Translations under genes and position numbers: made by a program
Assembly: GCA_937894795.1 (NCBI GenBank)
Contig: CALCQV010000023.1
Coordinates: 1-40,047, forward strand
Origin: an uncultured Bacteroidales bacterium
GTDB lineage: Bacteria > Bacteroidota > Bacteroidia > Bacteroidales > Lentimicrobiaceae
Length of the DNA: 40,047 bases
Direction of reading: 5' to 3'
The notes under the pieces: model-generated
Databases searched by the model: none
What the model saw: only the letters and a program-made list of their open reading frames with translations
What the model was told of the DNA's origin: nothing
Shown here: positions 1-9,174 of the stretch, in pieces
How the letters are laid out: every line of letters begins with the position of its first letter
How positions within the stretch are numbered: the stretch's first letter is position 1

Positions 1-1121
1 GGTCCATAATACCACTGGGCATTGGTCAAATTCCCATCGTCATTGGTCAGATAAAGTCTGTCATACCTTGGAGCATCAGAGGTTTCTGAATAGTAGAAAC
101 CGTAATCCAAATCAACTCCCTTTTTGGGATTGAACTTTATCCTTTGCAGGATATTTGTTTGACTATACCCTGAGGATATCTGTTTGGAAGGATCAGAGTT
201 TATCAGAGTTGTATCCCTGCCTTTGATCGTTGTTTGATATACCGGTCGGAGGAAATAGTCATTTCCATTCTTTCCGGCTTTCATGTCATCATAGTCAGAG
301 AAAGAAACGGAAGTTCTGAAGGCCCATTTCTGAAGCCCGATGTTGAAGTCGATGTGTCCGGTCTTTTCCATATTTGCTGAGCTGAATCTACCTACAGCAC
401 TACCGGTGACCAATGATTTTTCATTACCTGAGAAGGTTGGTTCCAAGGTATGAAAGTCCATCACTCCGCCAATAGCATCACTACCATACATTACGGCTCC
501 GGGCCCAAATAGGATTTCGTTGCTCTGGATAGATAAGGCGTCAATGGAAATTACATTCTGCAGATTACCTGTCCTGAAGATTGCATTATTCATTCGCACT
601 CCATCAACAACAAGCAATACCCGATTGGTAGCAAATCCTCTTAATATAGGGGATCCACCTGCCATCTGGCTCTTCTGTATATATGCGTATCCGCCCGCAG
701 CTAATAGATCAGCCGATGTTTGCGGATTTGAGAACAGTATTTCACGCTGTGTCATTTTCTCTATCTTGTAAGGGACCTCCCTGTATTGCTGTTCCCACCT
801 ATTGGCCGAGATTATGACCTCATCAAGTGAAATATTGCTAGGTTCGAGCACCATTACTTTTTCAGCTGCCATCTCTTTATAACTCATCACACGAAAATCA
901 TAGCTTATGTGCTTTATGTGTATGCTGTCTTCTCCCTTGAAGATGCTTATATCAGCAACTCCCCTGGGATTTGTGATGGTCGACAGGGTGGAATTGACTT
1001 TATAAATGGCAACATTTGAAATAGGTTGAGCGGTTACATTGTCTATTATTGTGATCTTTTGACCATACAGGCTCACCGCCATTAGATTAATTAGTGTTAA
1101 TAGTAGTATTTTGTATTTCAT
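1..1121 (-). CDS. TonB-dependent outer-membrane receptor, N-terminal part (truncated by window edge)
   Basis: The frame is open from an ATG at 1119-1121 to the left edge, giving about 373 residues of a larger receptor. It starts with a signal peptide (MKYKILLLTLINLMAVSLYG), followed by a short carboxypeptidase-regulatory-like beta domain (about residues 22-90). A TonB plug domain then carries the segments GGSPILRGFATNRVLLVVDG, a GNLQNV stretch and GPGAVMYGSDAIGGV. That plug sequence resembles the haem/haemoglobin-type receptor group, but the substrate cannot be fixed from it. The C-terminal barrel lies outside the window. It should import a large or scarce ligand across the outer membrane using TonB energy. 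A small exported protein lies 136 bp upstream on the same strand, and the two probably share a transcript. Confidence 0.9.
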   Translation of the reverse strand, partial: MKYKILLLTLINLMAVSLYGQKITIIDNVTAQPISNVAIYKVNSTLSTITNPRGVADISIFKGEDSIHIKHISYDFRVMSYKEMAAEKVMVLEPSNISLDEVIISANRWEQQYREVPYKIEKMTQREILFSNPQTSADLLAAGGYAYIQKSQMAGGSPILRGFATNRVLLVVDGVRMNNAIFRTGNLQNVISIDALSIQSNEILFGPGAVMYGSDAIGGVMDFHTLEPTFSGNEKSLVTGSAVGRFSSANMEKTGHIDFNIGLQKWAFRTSVSFSDYDDMKAGKNGNDYFLRPVYQTTIKGRDTTLINSDPSKQISSGYSQTNILQRIKFNPKKGVDLDYGFYYSETSDAPRYDRLYLTNDDGNLTNAQWYYG

Positions 1122-1257
1122 TTTTTGAATTATTATTCGGTCATTAAAAATTCAGATATATCAAATCAGCATGAAGAGAGCATATGAAATGTAAAGGTTT
1201 CCCACACAAACCATGCCTTCATTGACGATTTAATAAAATCAAAGTGCTTTTTAATGT

Positions 1258-1782
1258 TCAGGCTTTAGGGGGTAGTGACGATACCTGCAGGTAAGGTGAT
1301 TGATATCTTGAAGTTTGAATTATCCAGCTAATTTCTTTTGCATCAAGAATCAGCAACCGGCTATTAATTACAGGCGGATACATACTGCTGAAGAAATTGG
1401 ACAACAGATTGTTTGCCCTTGAATTAGCGGGATTAGCATTCATAGTATTGTTGACATACTTTCCCAGATTCTTGAATAACAGTGTTTCCTGATGGTCGGT
1501 TACACAATTATAAATCAGAATTGTTTCAGACACCTGTTTCACTGATACGATATCATACATAGTGCCTTTGTATCTGAACTCCCTGCTATGAATCCAGTAG
1601 AATTCGCCTGCATTTTCAGGCGAATGCATTATTGAAACGAGTTCATCCTGCGGTACCTGCTGCTTTATCTTTGCTTTTATCTCTTTTCGTATCTGCTTTT
1701 GCAGCTGTTTATGAATGATATAATACACTGTGCCATTGAAGCATAGTGAGAATAACAGGAATATAGCGCAGATCTTTTTCAA
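1258..1782 (-). CDS. Small exported protein of unknown function, upstream of the TonB receptor
   Basis: This 174-residue protein is not one I can name. It opens with a hydrophobic segment (residues 3-24) that is either a signal peptide or a membrane anchor, followed by a Lys/Gln-rich amphipathic stretch (about 26-46) and a mixed domain. The likely start is TTG (1780-1782). No in-frame ATG would preserve the hydrophobic leader, and an AAGGGG Shine-Dalgarno-like sequence sits just upstream, which is uncommon in Bacteroidota. A TAnnTTTG element lies at 1804-1811. I believe small exported proteins of this type recur next to TonB receptors in Bacteroidota, which suggests an accessory role in uptake; that is from memory and is inference. 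It could equally be an independent envelope protein. Confidence 0.7.
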   Translation of the reverse strand: MKKICAIFLLFSLCFNGTVYYIIHKQLQKQIRKEIKAKIKQQVPQDELVSIMHSPENAGEFYWIHSREFRYKGTMYDIVSVKQVSETILIYNCVTDHQETLLFKNLGKYVNNTMNANPANSRANNLLSNFFSSMYPPVINSRLLILDAKEISWIIQTSRYQSPYLQVSSLPPKA

Positions 1783-1803
1783 ATCCCCTTATTGAGAACT
1801 TTG

Positions 1804-1811
1804 CAAAAGTA
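1804..1811 (-). promoter_or_regulatory. Promoter -7 element (TACTTTTG)
   Basis: On the minus strand this reads TACTTTTG, an exact match to the Bacteroidota TAnnTTTG -7 element. It lies about 22 bp upstream of the TTG start of the small exported protein. No clear -33 TTTG is visible at the right spacing. Confidence 0.5.
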
Positions 1812-1859
1812 GTTAATATGTAAAGTAATCGGGTAATCCTTGCCCAAAAATTTGAAAGC

Positions 1860-2921
1860 CTAAAAACGACTCTTTGTGTATTCCTGCCATTTCTTAACTA
1901 CGCCAGCCATGTCAGCAGGTAGTGATGAATCAAAGAACATAGGCTTTCCGGTTATTGGGTGAACAAACCCCAAAGATTTGGCGTGCAATGCCTGCCGAGG
2001 CAGAAGGATAAAGCTTTCTTCAACAAATTTCTTATAACTACCTGAAGTTGTACCTCTAAGTATTCTATTGCCACCATATCTCTCATCATTGAACAGTGGA
2101 TGGCCAAGGTATTTCATGTGAGCTCTGATCTGATGCGTTCTTCCTGTTTCAAGCTTACATTCTATCAAACTAATATAACCCAGATTTTCCAACACCTTAT
2201 AATGGGTAACGGCATGCTTTCCGTGTTCTCCTTCCGGGAAAACCGCCATGATAAGTCGATTTGACAGATTGCGTCCAATATGTCCTGTAATTGTTCCTAC
2301 ATCTTCCTTTGGCACTCCCCACACAATGGCCTGATAAGTGCGATCAATAGTGTGGTCAAAGAAATTCCGAGCCAGCCTTGTCTGCGCTTCTTCAGTTTTG
2401 GCAACGAGCAAAATGCCTGAAGTATCTTTATCAATTCTGTGAACCAATAGCGGATTTAATCCCTTACTTCCATTATTTTCAAAATGCCATAGCAGCGCAT
2501 TTACAAGAGTCCCGTTCCAGTTGCCATGGCCCGGGTGTACCACCATGCCTGCTTCTTTATTGATGACTAGCAGATGGTCGTCTTCATATACAATGTCTAT
2601 GGGTATTTGTTGTGGCAGAAGCTCATTGATTCTGGGCGGATGGGTCATTACCACCGACACAACATCAAGAGGTTTAATTCGATAATTTTGCTTTACAGGC
2701 TTGTCATTGACCAGTATGTTGCCTGCTTTGGCTGCTTGCTGAATCTTATTACGTGAGGCGTTCTCAATCCGCGACATGAGGAACTTGTCAATCCTCAGTA
2801 AGCCCTGGCCTCTGTCGGCTATTATCCGGTGATGTTCGTAGAGTTCAGTCTCTTCACTCTCATCATCGAGTAAGTCGGGCGATTCATGCTCCTCTTCCAA
2901 AGGAATTAATTCTTCCTCCAT
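1860..2921 (-). CDS. rluD: RluA/RluD-family 23S rRNA pseudouridine synthase
   Basis: The 353-residue protein converts specific uridines in RNA, probably 23S rRNA, to pseudouridine. An acidic N-terminal tail (residues 1-30) precedes an S4 RNA-binding domain (about 40-88). The catalytic domain carries the family signature HRIDKDTSG with catalytic Asp164, and a later GRTHQIRAH motif. Size and domain order match RluD/RluC-type enzymes; the exact target uridine is inferred. I place the start at the ATG 2919-2921. Its A is shared with the TGA stop of the upstream T9SS protein (TGATG), so the two genes are probably translationally coupled. A TTG one codon upstream is a less likely start. Confidence 0.92.
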   Translation of the reverse strand: MEEELIPLEEEHESPDLLDDESEETELYEHHRIIADRGQGLLRIDKFLMSRIENASRNKIQQAAKAGNILVNDKPVKQNYRIKPLDVVSVVMTHPPRINELLPQQIPIDIVYEDDHLLVINKEAGMVVHPGHGNWNGTLVNALLWHFENNGSKGLNPLLVHRIDKDTSGILLVAKTEEAQTRLARNFFDHTIDRTYQAIVWGVPKEDVGTITGHIGRNLSNRLIMAVFPEGEHGKHAVTHYKVLENLGYISLIECKLETGRTHQIRAHMKYLGHPLFNDERYGGNRILRGTTSGSYKKFVEESFILLPRQALHAKSLGFVHPITGKPMFFDSSLPADMAGVVKKWQEYTKSRF

Positions 2922-4927
2922 CAACGGTTTATAATTAACTTCTCGGCAGCAACGACTCTATCTTGATACAATATCCGTACAATGTAAAATCCTGCCGGAA
3001 TACCCTTTAAATCAATAGTCTGATTGAATGGAACCTGCTTAACAGTTCTCCCGTCAGATGAGCTGAGCCTTACCGTATAATTATTGAATTCTGAAGGTGT
3101 GATATCAGTTTTCAGTTTGACAATGTCATCAGAAACCGGATTAGGATAAAGTGAAAACCTGCTTTTTGCCGGTGTTTCGTCAATTGCCAGCACTTTCTCT
3201 TTCCCAATTATCGGCCTAAGCATGAGAGCCCCTTTATACAAGCTGTTGCTCCAATTGTTGAAGGTTCTCCAGAAGATGTGTTCTGAAGCATCAGAATTCT
3301 TATCATAACCAATATTCAGTATATTGTCGGAAGCCTGCTCCCACCCTACGTAAAAAATCAGATTAGGAAAGCTGCCCGGTTCAATCATTATTGCACTATC
3401 GAGAGGGTAATAAAAGAATTTATTCAAACTATCTGTAATAACGGGTTTATGTCCAAATTTGGAATAAATAAGCTCGCCCGGCTGACCAAAGTAATCACTC
3501 CAAACATTTAAATAGAATTCATTGACATTCCCATGACTGAGTGTTTCATTAAAGAACATATTGACACCAAACAATGAATCATTCTTATTCAGCTGGAATT
3601 TGTATGCCACCTGAGCACCGGTAGGGGTTATACCATATCCTGCTTCAGCTGTGCCATCATCATACGACAGGTAATTGCTGAATATCTGAGTCTGTTTGAT
3701 GGTATCATTTCTGCGAAAACCGAGGTTTGCCTCAGTATTCAATATATGAACCGTAGTAAACGAAACAGGCTCCGGATTGCTGATTGGGAACTGAAAACCA
3801 ATTGGTGGATTGGCAAATGCAGGTTCGGTAACATATCCACTGGTTGCATAGGGCGCTACAAAGTAATTACCACCGCTGTATGCGTGAACAAATGAGCCAT
3901 TATCATCAAGCACTTCATATCTGTATGAAGCATTGTAACTAATATCATCCAAATTGGTGATATAAATATTAAGATCACCGGCCATCTCTGTTACAAACTT
4001 TTTACGATACTGATCATAAGGCATGGATGTATACCTGCTCAACATATTAGGAGCCTTGGCAGCAAATGCAACATCGGGGTGCGAAGTATCTAACACAGAC
4101 CTGTCAAGATTCAAATAAATATAATCTATATTCCACTGGTCACCGTTACTTTGCCAGTCAGGCAGTATGGCATCGGCAAGACTGGCAATATTAATAAAGC
4201 GAAATCTAAAATCAGGCTTATAGTACCGCGCACTGTCAGAAATGGGCACCATTACTTGTTTAAACCATAAACTGTCTTGACTATAAAAGGACTCCAGACT
4301 TGTACCTGCCGAGCTCCAAACACGAATCCAGTTTTCGTAAACTGTGGTGTCGGCCGGATAATACAAAGTATCGGTTCCTGTAATAACGGTATCGGCTGGA
4401 ATAATAATAACCAAATCCTCATCGGGTGCAAGGAACTCAAGTATCAATGAGTCTATTTCAGCAGGAGCGTTCCCAAAACCTTGCGGTTGATAGAAGAAAC
4501 TGAAATAGAGTGAGTCCCCCCTGGTCATTATTCTATTGTTTGTAGCAAAAACAGAATCAAGTCGTATTTCAACAGAGGTCAGTGTATCAGCTGTAAAGGG
4601 AAAAGGACTGGCATGGCTGTATAAATGGCCGAAATTGTCAATGGCATCAAAAGTTGCAACTCCAATAGTTGGCGCATTTACAGGATAATCATCGTTTATG
4701 TAAACATAGTTATCCGTCCAATGACTTTCTGCGGGGAAAACACTTCCGGTATTGCTGAAATCATCAAAGAATGGCAACTGAACGCGTTGCAGCAACTGAC
4801 GATTCGACTGATATTTAACTGACGCATTTTTAACGGCAGGATTTGCTACCAATCCTGAAAGTCTTTCCTGAGCAGAGAGGTTCTGGAATACCAAAGCTAT
4901 GATCAACGTAAGAAAGGATATTCTCAT
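2921..4927 (-). CDS. Secreted protein with C-terminal T9SS (type A) sorting domain
   Basis: About 668 residues starting at the ATG 4925-4927, which opens directly on a signal peptide (MRISFLTLIIALVFQNLSAQ). A longer frame would run back into the upstream PASTA gene and bury this signal, so I reject it. The body is Asp/Tyr/Ser-rich and beta-type, with no catalytic motif I recognise. The last 80 or so residues are a Por-secretion-tail domain, with the diagnostic FSLYPNPVSDD followed by beta strands and a terminal GFYIVRILYQ-type motif. The protein should cross the outer membrane by the type IX system and be attached to the surface or released. It sits between the PASTA gene (49 bp gap) and rluD (1-bp overlap). 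Function unknown. Confidence 0.85.
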   Translation of the reverse strand: MRISFLTLIIALVFQNLSAQERLSGLVANPAVKNASVKYQSNRQLLQRVQLPFFDDFSNTGSVFPAESHWTDNYVYINDDYPVNAPTIGVATFDAIDNFGHLYSHASPFPFTADTLTSVEIRLDSVFATNNRIMTRGDSLYFSFFYQPQGFGNAPAEIDSLILEFLAPDEDLVIIIPADTVITGTDTLYYPADTTVYENWIRVWSSAGTSLESFYSQDSLWFKQVMVPISDSARYYKPDFRFRFINIASLADAILPDWQSNGDQWNIDYIYLNLDRSVLDTSHPDVAFAAKAPNMLSRYTSMPYDQYRKKFVTEMAGDLNIYITNLDDISYNASYRYEVLDDNGSFVHAYSGGNYFVAPYATSGYVTEPAFANPPIGFQFPISNPEPVSFTTVHILNTEANLGFRRNDTIKQTQIFSNYLSYDDGTAEAGYGITPTGAQVAYKFQLNKNDSLFGVNMFFNETLSHGNVNEFYLNVWSDYFGQPGELIYSKFGHKPVITDSLNKFFYYPLDSAIMIEPGSFPNLIFYVGWEQASDNILNIGYDKNSDASEHIFWRTFNNWSNSLYKGALMLRPIIGKEKVLAIDETPAKSRFSLYPNPVSDDIVKLKTDITPSEFNNYTVRLSSSDGRTVKQVPFNQTIDLKGIPAGFYIVRILYQDRVVAAEKLIINR

Positions 4928-4976
4928 CTTGTATATGTTCGTGTCTTTAAGCTTAACATTATTGAAAATAAATCGT

Positions 4977-5801
4977 TTACTCAATGTCCTGACTTTCATC
5001 AAGGGCATTCAATTGTTCAAGGTACTCCTCAAAATTAAATTTATCAGGGTCTCTATACACCAGATTAACCGGTTGACCGGCTGTATAGAATTCATTCTGA
5101 TCAGCCGAGGGAGATTGGGAGTATACTTTAGCAGTTTCAGCTACCGCACCATCCTCAAAAGTCTCATCACCAATCACAAAGTAATATCTATGCAACAGTA
5201 ATTCAGCTTCAGTCCTTGTTTTACCAATAAGGAACGGGACCTGATATTGCCCTGATCCTGTTTCCTTGCCCACCTTTAAATCAATAATTGATTTTTTAAG
5301 CAGTTCATGTCCGGGTTCAATAGGTTTTCCTTTATAATACTGTCCTAATACAGCATTGGCCGCAATATCAGGCACATAATTCACTTGGCCCAAACGCAAT
5401 CCATAGGTTTCAATAGTAGCCTTGGCTTGCCTTAAAGTCAGGTCAACCAGATTTGGCATATTTACCTGTTCAGGCATCAAAGCAACCATGGTTAAGTAGA
5501 TTTTTCTGTCCTTCTTCACCATTGAACCGGGTGCAGGCTCCTGTATAATGACCGTTCCCTTTTTCTGGCGTGAATCGAATACGGAGTCAATTATCTGAAC
5601 TTCAAAATTATCAATGGTTGTAAGCTCCTGTATTTGCTCTGGTGTTAGCCCCAACAATGAGGGTACCTTATACGATTCACCATGATGCGTATAACCCTTT
5701 AACAATATCAGAATTACTGATATTAATAGTGCCGATATTACAACTGAAAGAATAAAATGCCGGACAAATACTTTAGTCTTGATAAATTCAATAAAATTCA
5801 T
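4977..5801 (-). CDS. PASTA-domain inner-membrane protein
   Basis: The 274-residue protein has a short cytoplasmic N-terminus, one transmembrane helix (about residues 15-35) and three consecutive PASTA domains facing the periplasm (about 44-107, 112-178 and 186-249). The repeats show the typical VPxLxGLT and SPxxG patterns. PASTA domains bind peptidoglycan fragments or beta-lactam-like ligands and are best known from Ser/Thr kinases and penicillin-binding proteins. Here no kinase or transpeptidase domain is attached. The C-terminal tail is acidic. The gene is divergent from ddl, which links it to peptidoglycan precursor synthesis, and it heads an operon with the T9SS-sorted protein and rluD. 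A role as a cell-wall sensor or scaffold is inference. Confidence 0.88.
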   Translation of the reverse strand: MNFIEFIKTKVFVRHFILSVVISALLISVILILLKGYTHHGESYKVPSLLGLTPEQIQELTTIDNFEVQIIDSVFDSRQKKGTVIIQEPAPGSMVKKDRKIYLTMVALMPEQVNMPNLVDLTLRQAKATIETYGLRLGQVNYVPDIAANAVLGQYYKGKPIEPGHELLKKSIIDLKVGKETGSGQYQVPFLIGKTRTEAELLLHRYYFVIGDETFEDGAVAETAKVYSQSPSADQNEFYTAGQPVNLVYRDPDKFNFEEYLEQLNALDESQDIE

Positions 5802-5906
5802 GTCCCAATGGTTGCAGGATTCCTAAGTTAACATTGTGCTATATGCCCAAATCCAATAAAGCGTGTACAATAAACTCTCATTGGGCAATGTTTATTGTTG
5901 CAAATG

Positions 5907-5914
5907 CAAATATA
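5907..5914 (-). promoter_or_regulatory. Promoter -7 element (TATATTTG) for the PASTA operon
   Basis: Read on the minus strand, this is a perfect TAnnTTTG match. It would give a leader of roughly 100 nt before the PASTA start codon. The -33 element is not clear, so confidence is limited. Confidence 0.4.
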
Positions 5915-5965
5915 CATAAATTTAAAAGGGGTATAATAACCACCAACAGTTCCTGCTTTTTCTAT

Positions 5966-5973
5966 TATTTTTG
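5966..5973 (+). promoter_or_regulatory. Promoter -7 element (TATTTTTG) for ddl
   Basis: A perfect TAnnTTTG match 22 bp before the ddl ATG, inside what would otherwise be an N-terminal extension of the frame. Its position supports the shorter ddl start. Confidence 0.55.
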
Positions 5974-5995
5974 CACCACTAAAAAACACCCGGCT

Positions 5996-6997
5996 ATGAC
6001 TAAAAAGAATATTGCCCTATTAACGGGAGGTTATTCAAAGGAATACGATGTATCAGTAAGCAGCGGCAAAGTAGTTGCCGCAAACATTGATTCTGAGCTC
6101 TTTAATGTTTACCAGATAAACATATCAATAGACAGGTGGACCTACCATGATGGAAGTAAGTTGATTGATATTGATAAAAATGATTTCAGCCTTACACTCA
6201 AAAATGAAAAGATCAAATTTGATGCTGCATTTATTGGCATTCATGGTACACCGGGTGAAGATGGCAAACTGCAGGGATACCTTGATATCATGGGCATACC
6301 ATACAATACATGCGGGCGCACAACCTCGGCCGTTACCTTCAACAAATACTTCTCAAATGAATTGATTGGTTCATGGGGTTACCATGTTGCCAAGACACTT
6401 TACATTCACCGCCGTGATAAAATAGATCATAAGCTTATACTTGATTATACCGGCCTGCCTTGTTTTGTAAAACCCAATTGCAACGGATCAAGTGTTGGCA
6501 TTTCAAAAGTACATAACCTTGAGGAACTTCAACCGGCACTTGACATGGCATTCGCTGAAGACGATGAAGTCCTGGTGCAGGAATATATTGCAGGTATTGA
6601 AGTTACCTGTGGCATTTATGAGAAAGACCAAACGCCTGTAGTATTGCCGCTTACTGAAATAGTAAGTGCCAACGAATTCTTTGATTATCAGGCAAAATAT
6701 ACACAGGGGTATTCTGATGAAATAACTCCTGCCCGCATCAACAATAAGTTAACAGTACAATGCAAAGAGATATCTCTTGAACTTTATCGCCGGCTAAATT
6801 GCAGGGGTATTGTGCGGTTCGACTATATTCTTACACCAGAAACACCCAGAAAGGAAAGGGAGTTTTATTTTCTTGAAGCCAATACCATACCAGGCCTCTC
6901 AGAAGCAAGTATTGTTCCTAAACAGGCTGCATCAATAGGTCTCTCGCTGAAACAACTGTTTACTGATGTAATCAATGAAACTATAAGTTATTATTAG
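5996..6997 (+). CDS. ddl: D-alanine--D-alanine ligase
   Basis: The 333-residue cytoplasmic ATP-grasp enzyme joins two D-alanines for the peptidoglycan stem peptide. The N-terminal domain begins MTKKNIALLTGGYSKEYDVS, the usual family start with the substrate-binding Gly-Gly and Glu. The ATP-grasp core shows CFVKPNCNGSSVGISKV, then VLVQEYIAGIEVTCGIY, and near the C-terminus the metal/ATP-binding FLEANTIPGLSEASIVPKQA. The frame is open 162 bp further upstream, but that segment has no family similarity and contains the promoter element at 5966-5973, so I start at 5996. It is divergent from the PASTA gene. Its stop codon lies inside a palindromic hairpin shared with the convergent protease gene. 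Confidence 0.96.
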   Translation: MTKKNIALLTGGYSKEYDVSVSSGKVVAANIDSELFNVYQINISIDRWTYHDGSKLIDIDKNDFSLTLKNEKIKFDAAFIGIHGTPGEDGKLQGYLDIMGIPYNTCGRTTSAVTFNKYFSNELIGSWGYHVAKTLYIHRRDKIDHKLILDYTGLPCFVKPNCNGSSVGISKVHNLEELQPALDMAFAEDDEVLVQEYIAGIEVTCGIYEKDQTPVVLPLTEIVSANEFFDYQAKYTQGYSDEITPARINNKLTVQCKEISLELYRRLNCRGIVRFDYILTPETPRKEREFYFLEANTIPGLSEASIVPKQAASIGLSLKQLFTDVINETISYY

Positions 6998-7011
6998 CAA
7001 TAATAACTTAT
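6983..7011. terminator. AT-rich perfect hairpin spanning two convergent stop codons
   Basis: Arms of 13 bp (6983-6995 and 6999-7011) pair perfectly around a 3-nt loop. The structure contains the TAG stop of ddl and the TAA stop of the convergent protease gene. It lacks GC pairs and a distinct U-tract, so it is a possible bidirectional terminator or transcript end rather than a classical one. Confidence 0.5.
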
Positions 7012-8981
7012 TTAGGAGAGTAGAGTATCTTATGATATTCTTCATGATCACCCGCTTTGATTCCTACCAGATATAATCCGGCCGGATAATTCTGGAAGGA
7101 GAATTCAAATTGACCTTCTGAACCGGGAGCTTTAAATGCTGCTATTTGTTGTCCCATAGAATTTACTATTCTTATAGAATGCTCCTCCTGTGAGTTGCCA
7201 AACAGCACAATTACATTATTGCGAGTAGGGTTTGGATATACAACCGGTACCACTTTAATGTAATTTTCCAGCAATACACTATCCTCACCCCAATCATTGC
7301 TCACTACTAAAAGCACATCATAAGTACCCAGCTTATCATAATAAACTTCTCCGGGGTTCTGTCGATCAGAAGAGCTCGGATTGCCTCCTTCAAAATGCCA
7401 TTGCCAGGTTAAAGGATTATTGATACTCAAATCACTATAATTAATATAAGTTCCTACCGGAACCACAGTCTGGTCGGCCACAAACTGGCCTATGGCAACT
7501 TTGGTATTGTAGCTGCCGTTAAGCACCCTTAATCCTGAATTAATAGGATCAAGCCAGGGTTTAAGCCTCAGTGAATCATGGTTCCCATTTTTATCCCAAG
7601 AAAAAAATATCCTTCCAAAATAGTCACCACCGGTAAGATTGGTACAATCAGACTCACCTCCTGTCAACTGACCCATTATCAGCCTTGAAGCATTAAATAA
7701 AGGTGCTCCTGATGAACCGCCCTCTGTAACACCATGTCCATTGGGCGTTTCTGCCCATCTAACCATCAAATGAGTTTCGGGGGTATCGCCCCACTGCGAA
7801 AACTCCAGGGGGTCAACATAGGTACTTATTTTCTTCACATCACCTGCAGGATGATGCAAACAAACTCCACTGTTGCTTAGCTCATTAAGGGCATTCCAGC
7901 CAAGAAAGTATGGTGAATAACTGTTTGGAATGGCATCATTGAGCCTTAGTAAATAAAAATCACTACCATCATTTCCCAGTGGAGTGCTGCTGGCTAGCTT
8001 CACAGCACCTGTAAGACTTCTGGTACCATAGGGACTATCGTCGTTACATGCAACAGCATCATACCTGAAATAAAATACCCATTGCGACAGGTCTTCAGGT
8101 GTGGCATATCTCCCCCCTGATGATGCACAATGATCAGCAGTAAGAATATAGGGAGTAAAATCAAGGGCAGTGTTATTCATTATGGAGCCTGTACACCAAT
8201 AAGCTGCTTGCCCGTTCCTGATCATTATCCTGACAACACCGTTAATCTGATCACGCCAGTTGTCGCCCTCAGAGCAACTTACATTCACCTCACATTCATC
8301 TGAATCACCCAATATTGCATTTTGTCCACGATTATTCTGAATGGCATTCTCTGCCTGATTTTCAATGGAAGTTTCATTACCAAAACTATTATCAACGCTT
8401 CTGCTGATTTCAAATGTCATAGGTGTATAAGCTACCAGGATATCTGATATGGTGAATTTACTTTCTACATCATTGTTTTTGCTATCAACAAACTCAAGAA
8501 TGATTGATTCACCTTTAACAACTTCAGTTGCAAAAAGCATATTATTCTGATTGTTTAGCCTGGTAAAAGCGCCTATAAGGTGAGTTCTGTCCTCTGAATA
8601 AACGAACAACCTGTCACCTTCAGCCATCTCGAAATCCTTGAAATAAAGGGCAAGCCCTGTTGCATTCTTTACCATGAAGTTAACGCGCCATATTCTCTCC
8701 TCTATACCTGTATCAGTCCATGTTCCTGCATTAGCGGTGTTGATGCCGGCAGGTAAAATCACTCCCATCCTTTCAGGAACACCCATGAAACTAAGTGAAT
8801 CATCTTCCATCCTTAAGGCTGCATAGTTGGGCGGATCAAATGAAACAGTACCTATGGATTGCCTTGATGGTTCAGGGCCAAACCCGGGTGGTATACCACC
8901 TGTACTGAGTTGCCCGTATACCCTGCAGGAGAGTATAACGACAAGAAAGACTGTTATTGATTTTAGGAAAAACTCCCTCAT
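7008..8981 (-). CDS. Secreted trypsin-like serine protease with PKD and T9SS sorting domains
   Basis: This 657-residue protein begins with a signal peptide (about residues 1-23). After a roughly 200-residue propeptide-like region comes a chymotrypsin-fold domain of the lysyl-endopeptidase type. The likely triad is His284 in ILTADHCASS, Asp341 in DGSDFYLLRL and Ser424 in GGSSGAPLF. Several cysteines, as in lysyl endopeptidases, could form disulphides. A PKD domain follows (about 490-575, with LTWQWHFEGGNPSSS), then a T9SS type A sorting domain beginning VVYPNPTRNN. It should be exported by Sec, moved outside by T9SS and act as an extracellular protease. Its cleavage specificity cannot be read from the sequence. 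It is transcribed alone, convergent with ddl. Confidence 0.9.
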   Translation of the reverse strand: MREFFLKSITVFLVVILSCRVYGQLSTGGIPPGFGPEPSRQSIGTVSFDPPNYAALRMEDDSLSFMGVPERMGVILPAGINTANAGTWTDTGIEERIWRVNFMVKNATGLALYFKDFEMAEGDRLFVYSEDRTHLIGAFTRLNNQNNMLFATEVVKGESIILEFVDSKNNDVESKFTISDILVAYTPMTFEISRSVDNSFGNETSIENQAENAIQNNRGQNAILGDSDECEVNVSCSEGDNWRDQINGVVRIMIRNGQAAYWCTGSIMNNTALDFTPYILTADHCASSGGRYATPEDLSQWVFYFRYDAVACNDDSPYGTRSLTGAVKLASSTPLGNDGSDFYLLRLNDAIPNSYSPYFLGWNALNELSNSGVCLHHPAGDVKKISTYVDPLEFSQWGDTPETHLMVRWAETPNGHGVTEGGSSGAPLFNASRLIMGQLTGGESDCTNLTGGDYFGRIFFSWDKNGNHDSLRLKPWLDPINSGLRVLNGSYNTKVAIGQFVADQTVVPVGTYINYSDLSINNPLTWQWHFEGGNPSSSDRQNPGEVYYDKLGTYDVLLVVSNDWGEDSVLLENYIKVVPVVYPNPTRNNVIVLFGNSQEEHSIRIVNSMGQQIAAFKAPGSEGQFEFSFQNYPAGLYLVGIKAGDHEEYHKILYSPK

Positions 8982-9174
8982 TGTACTCCCGAATTATTGT
9001 GACACGAAAATAATAAATAAACCAAGCAGAAACATGAAATCAGTCATTTTCATATTGTCATTTTGGCAACCAATGCACATCAGAATATTAGTCCTTTAGA
9101 AATTCTAACAATAAATCTCTTCATGAGCAAATAGTAATAATCAAAAGAATCGTAGTTCAACCGATCTTTATTTT

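Noticed and set aside
4928..5008. Longer start for the T9SS-sorted protein
   Set aside because: It would overlap the PASTA gene and bury the signal peptide that starts at 4927.
5834..5995. N-terminal extension of ddl (54 codons open upstream)
   Set aside because: The extension has no ligase similarity and contains a perfect -7 element; the family start motif begins at 5996.
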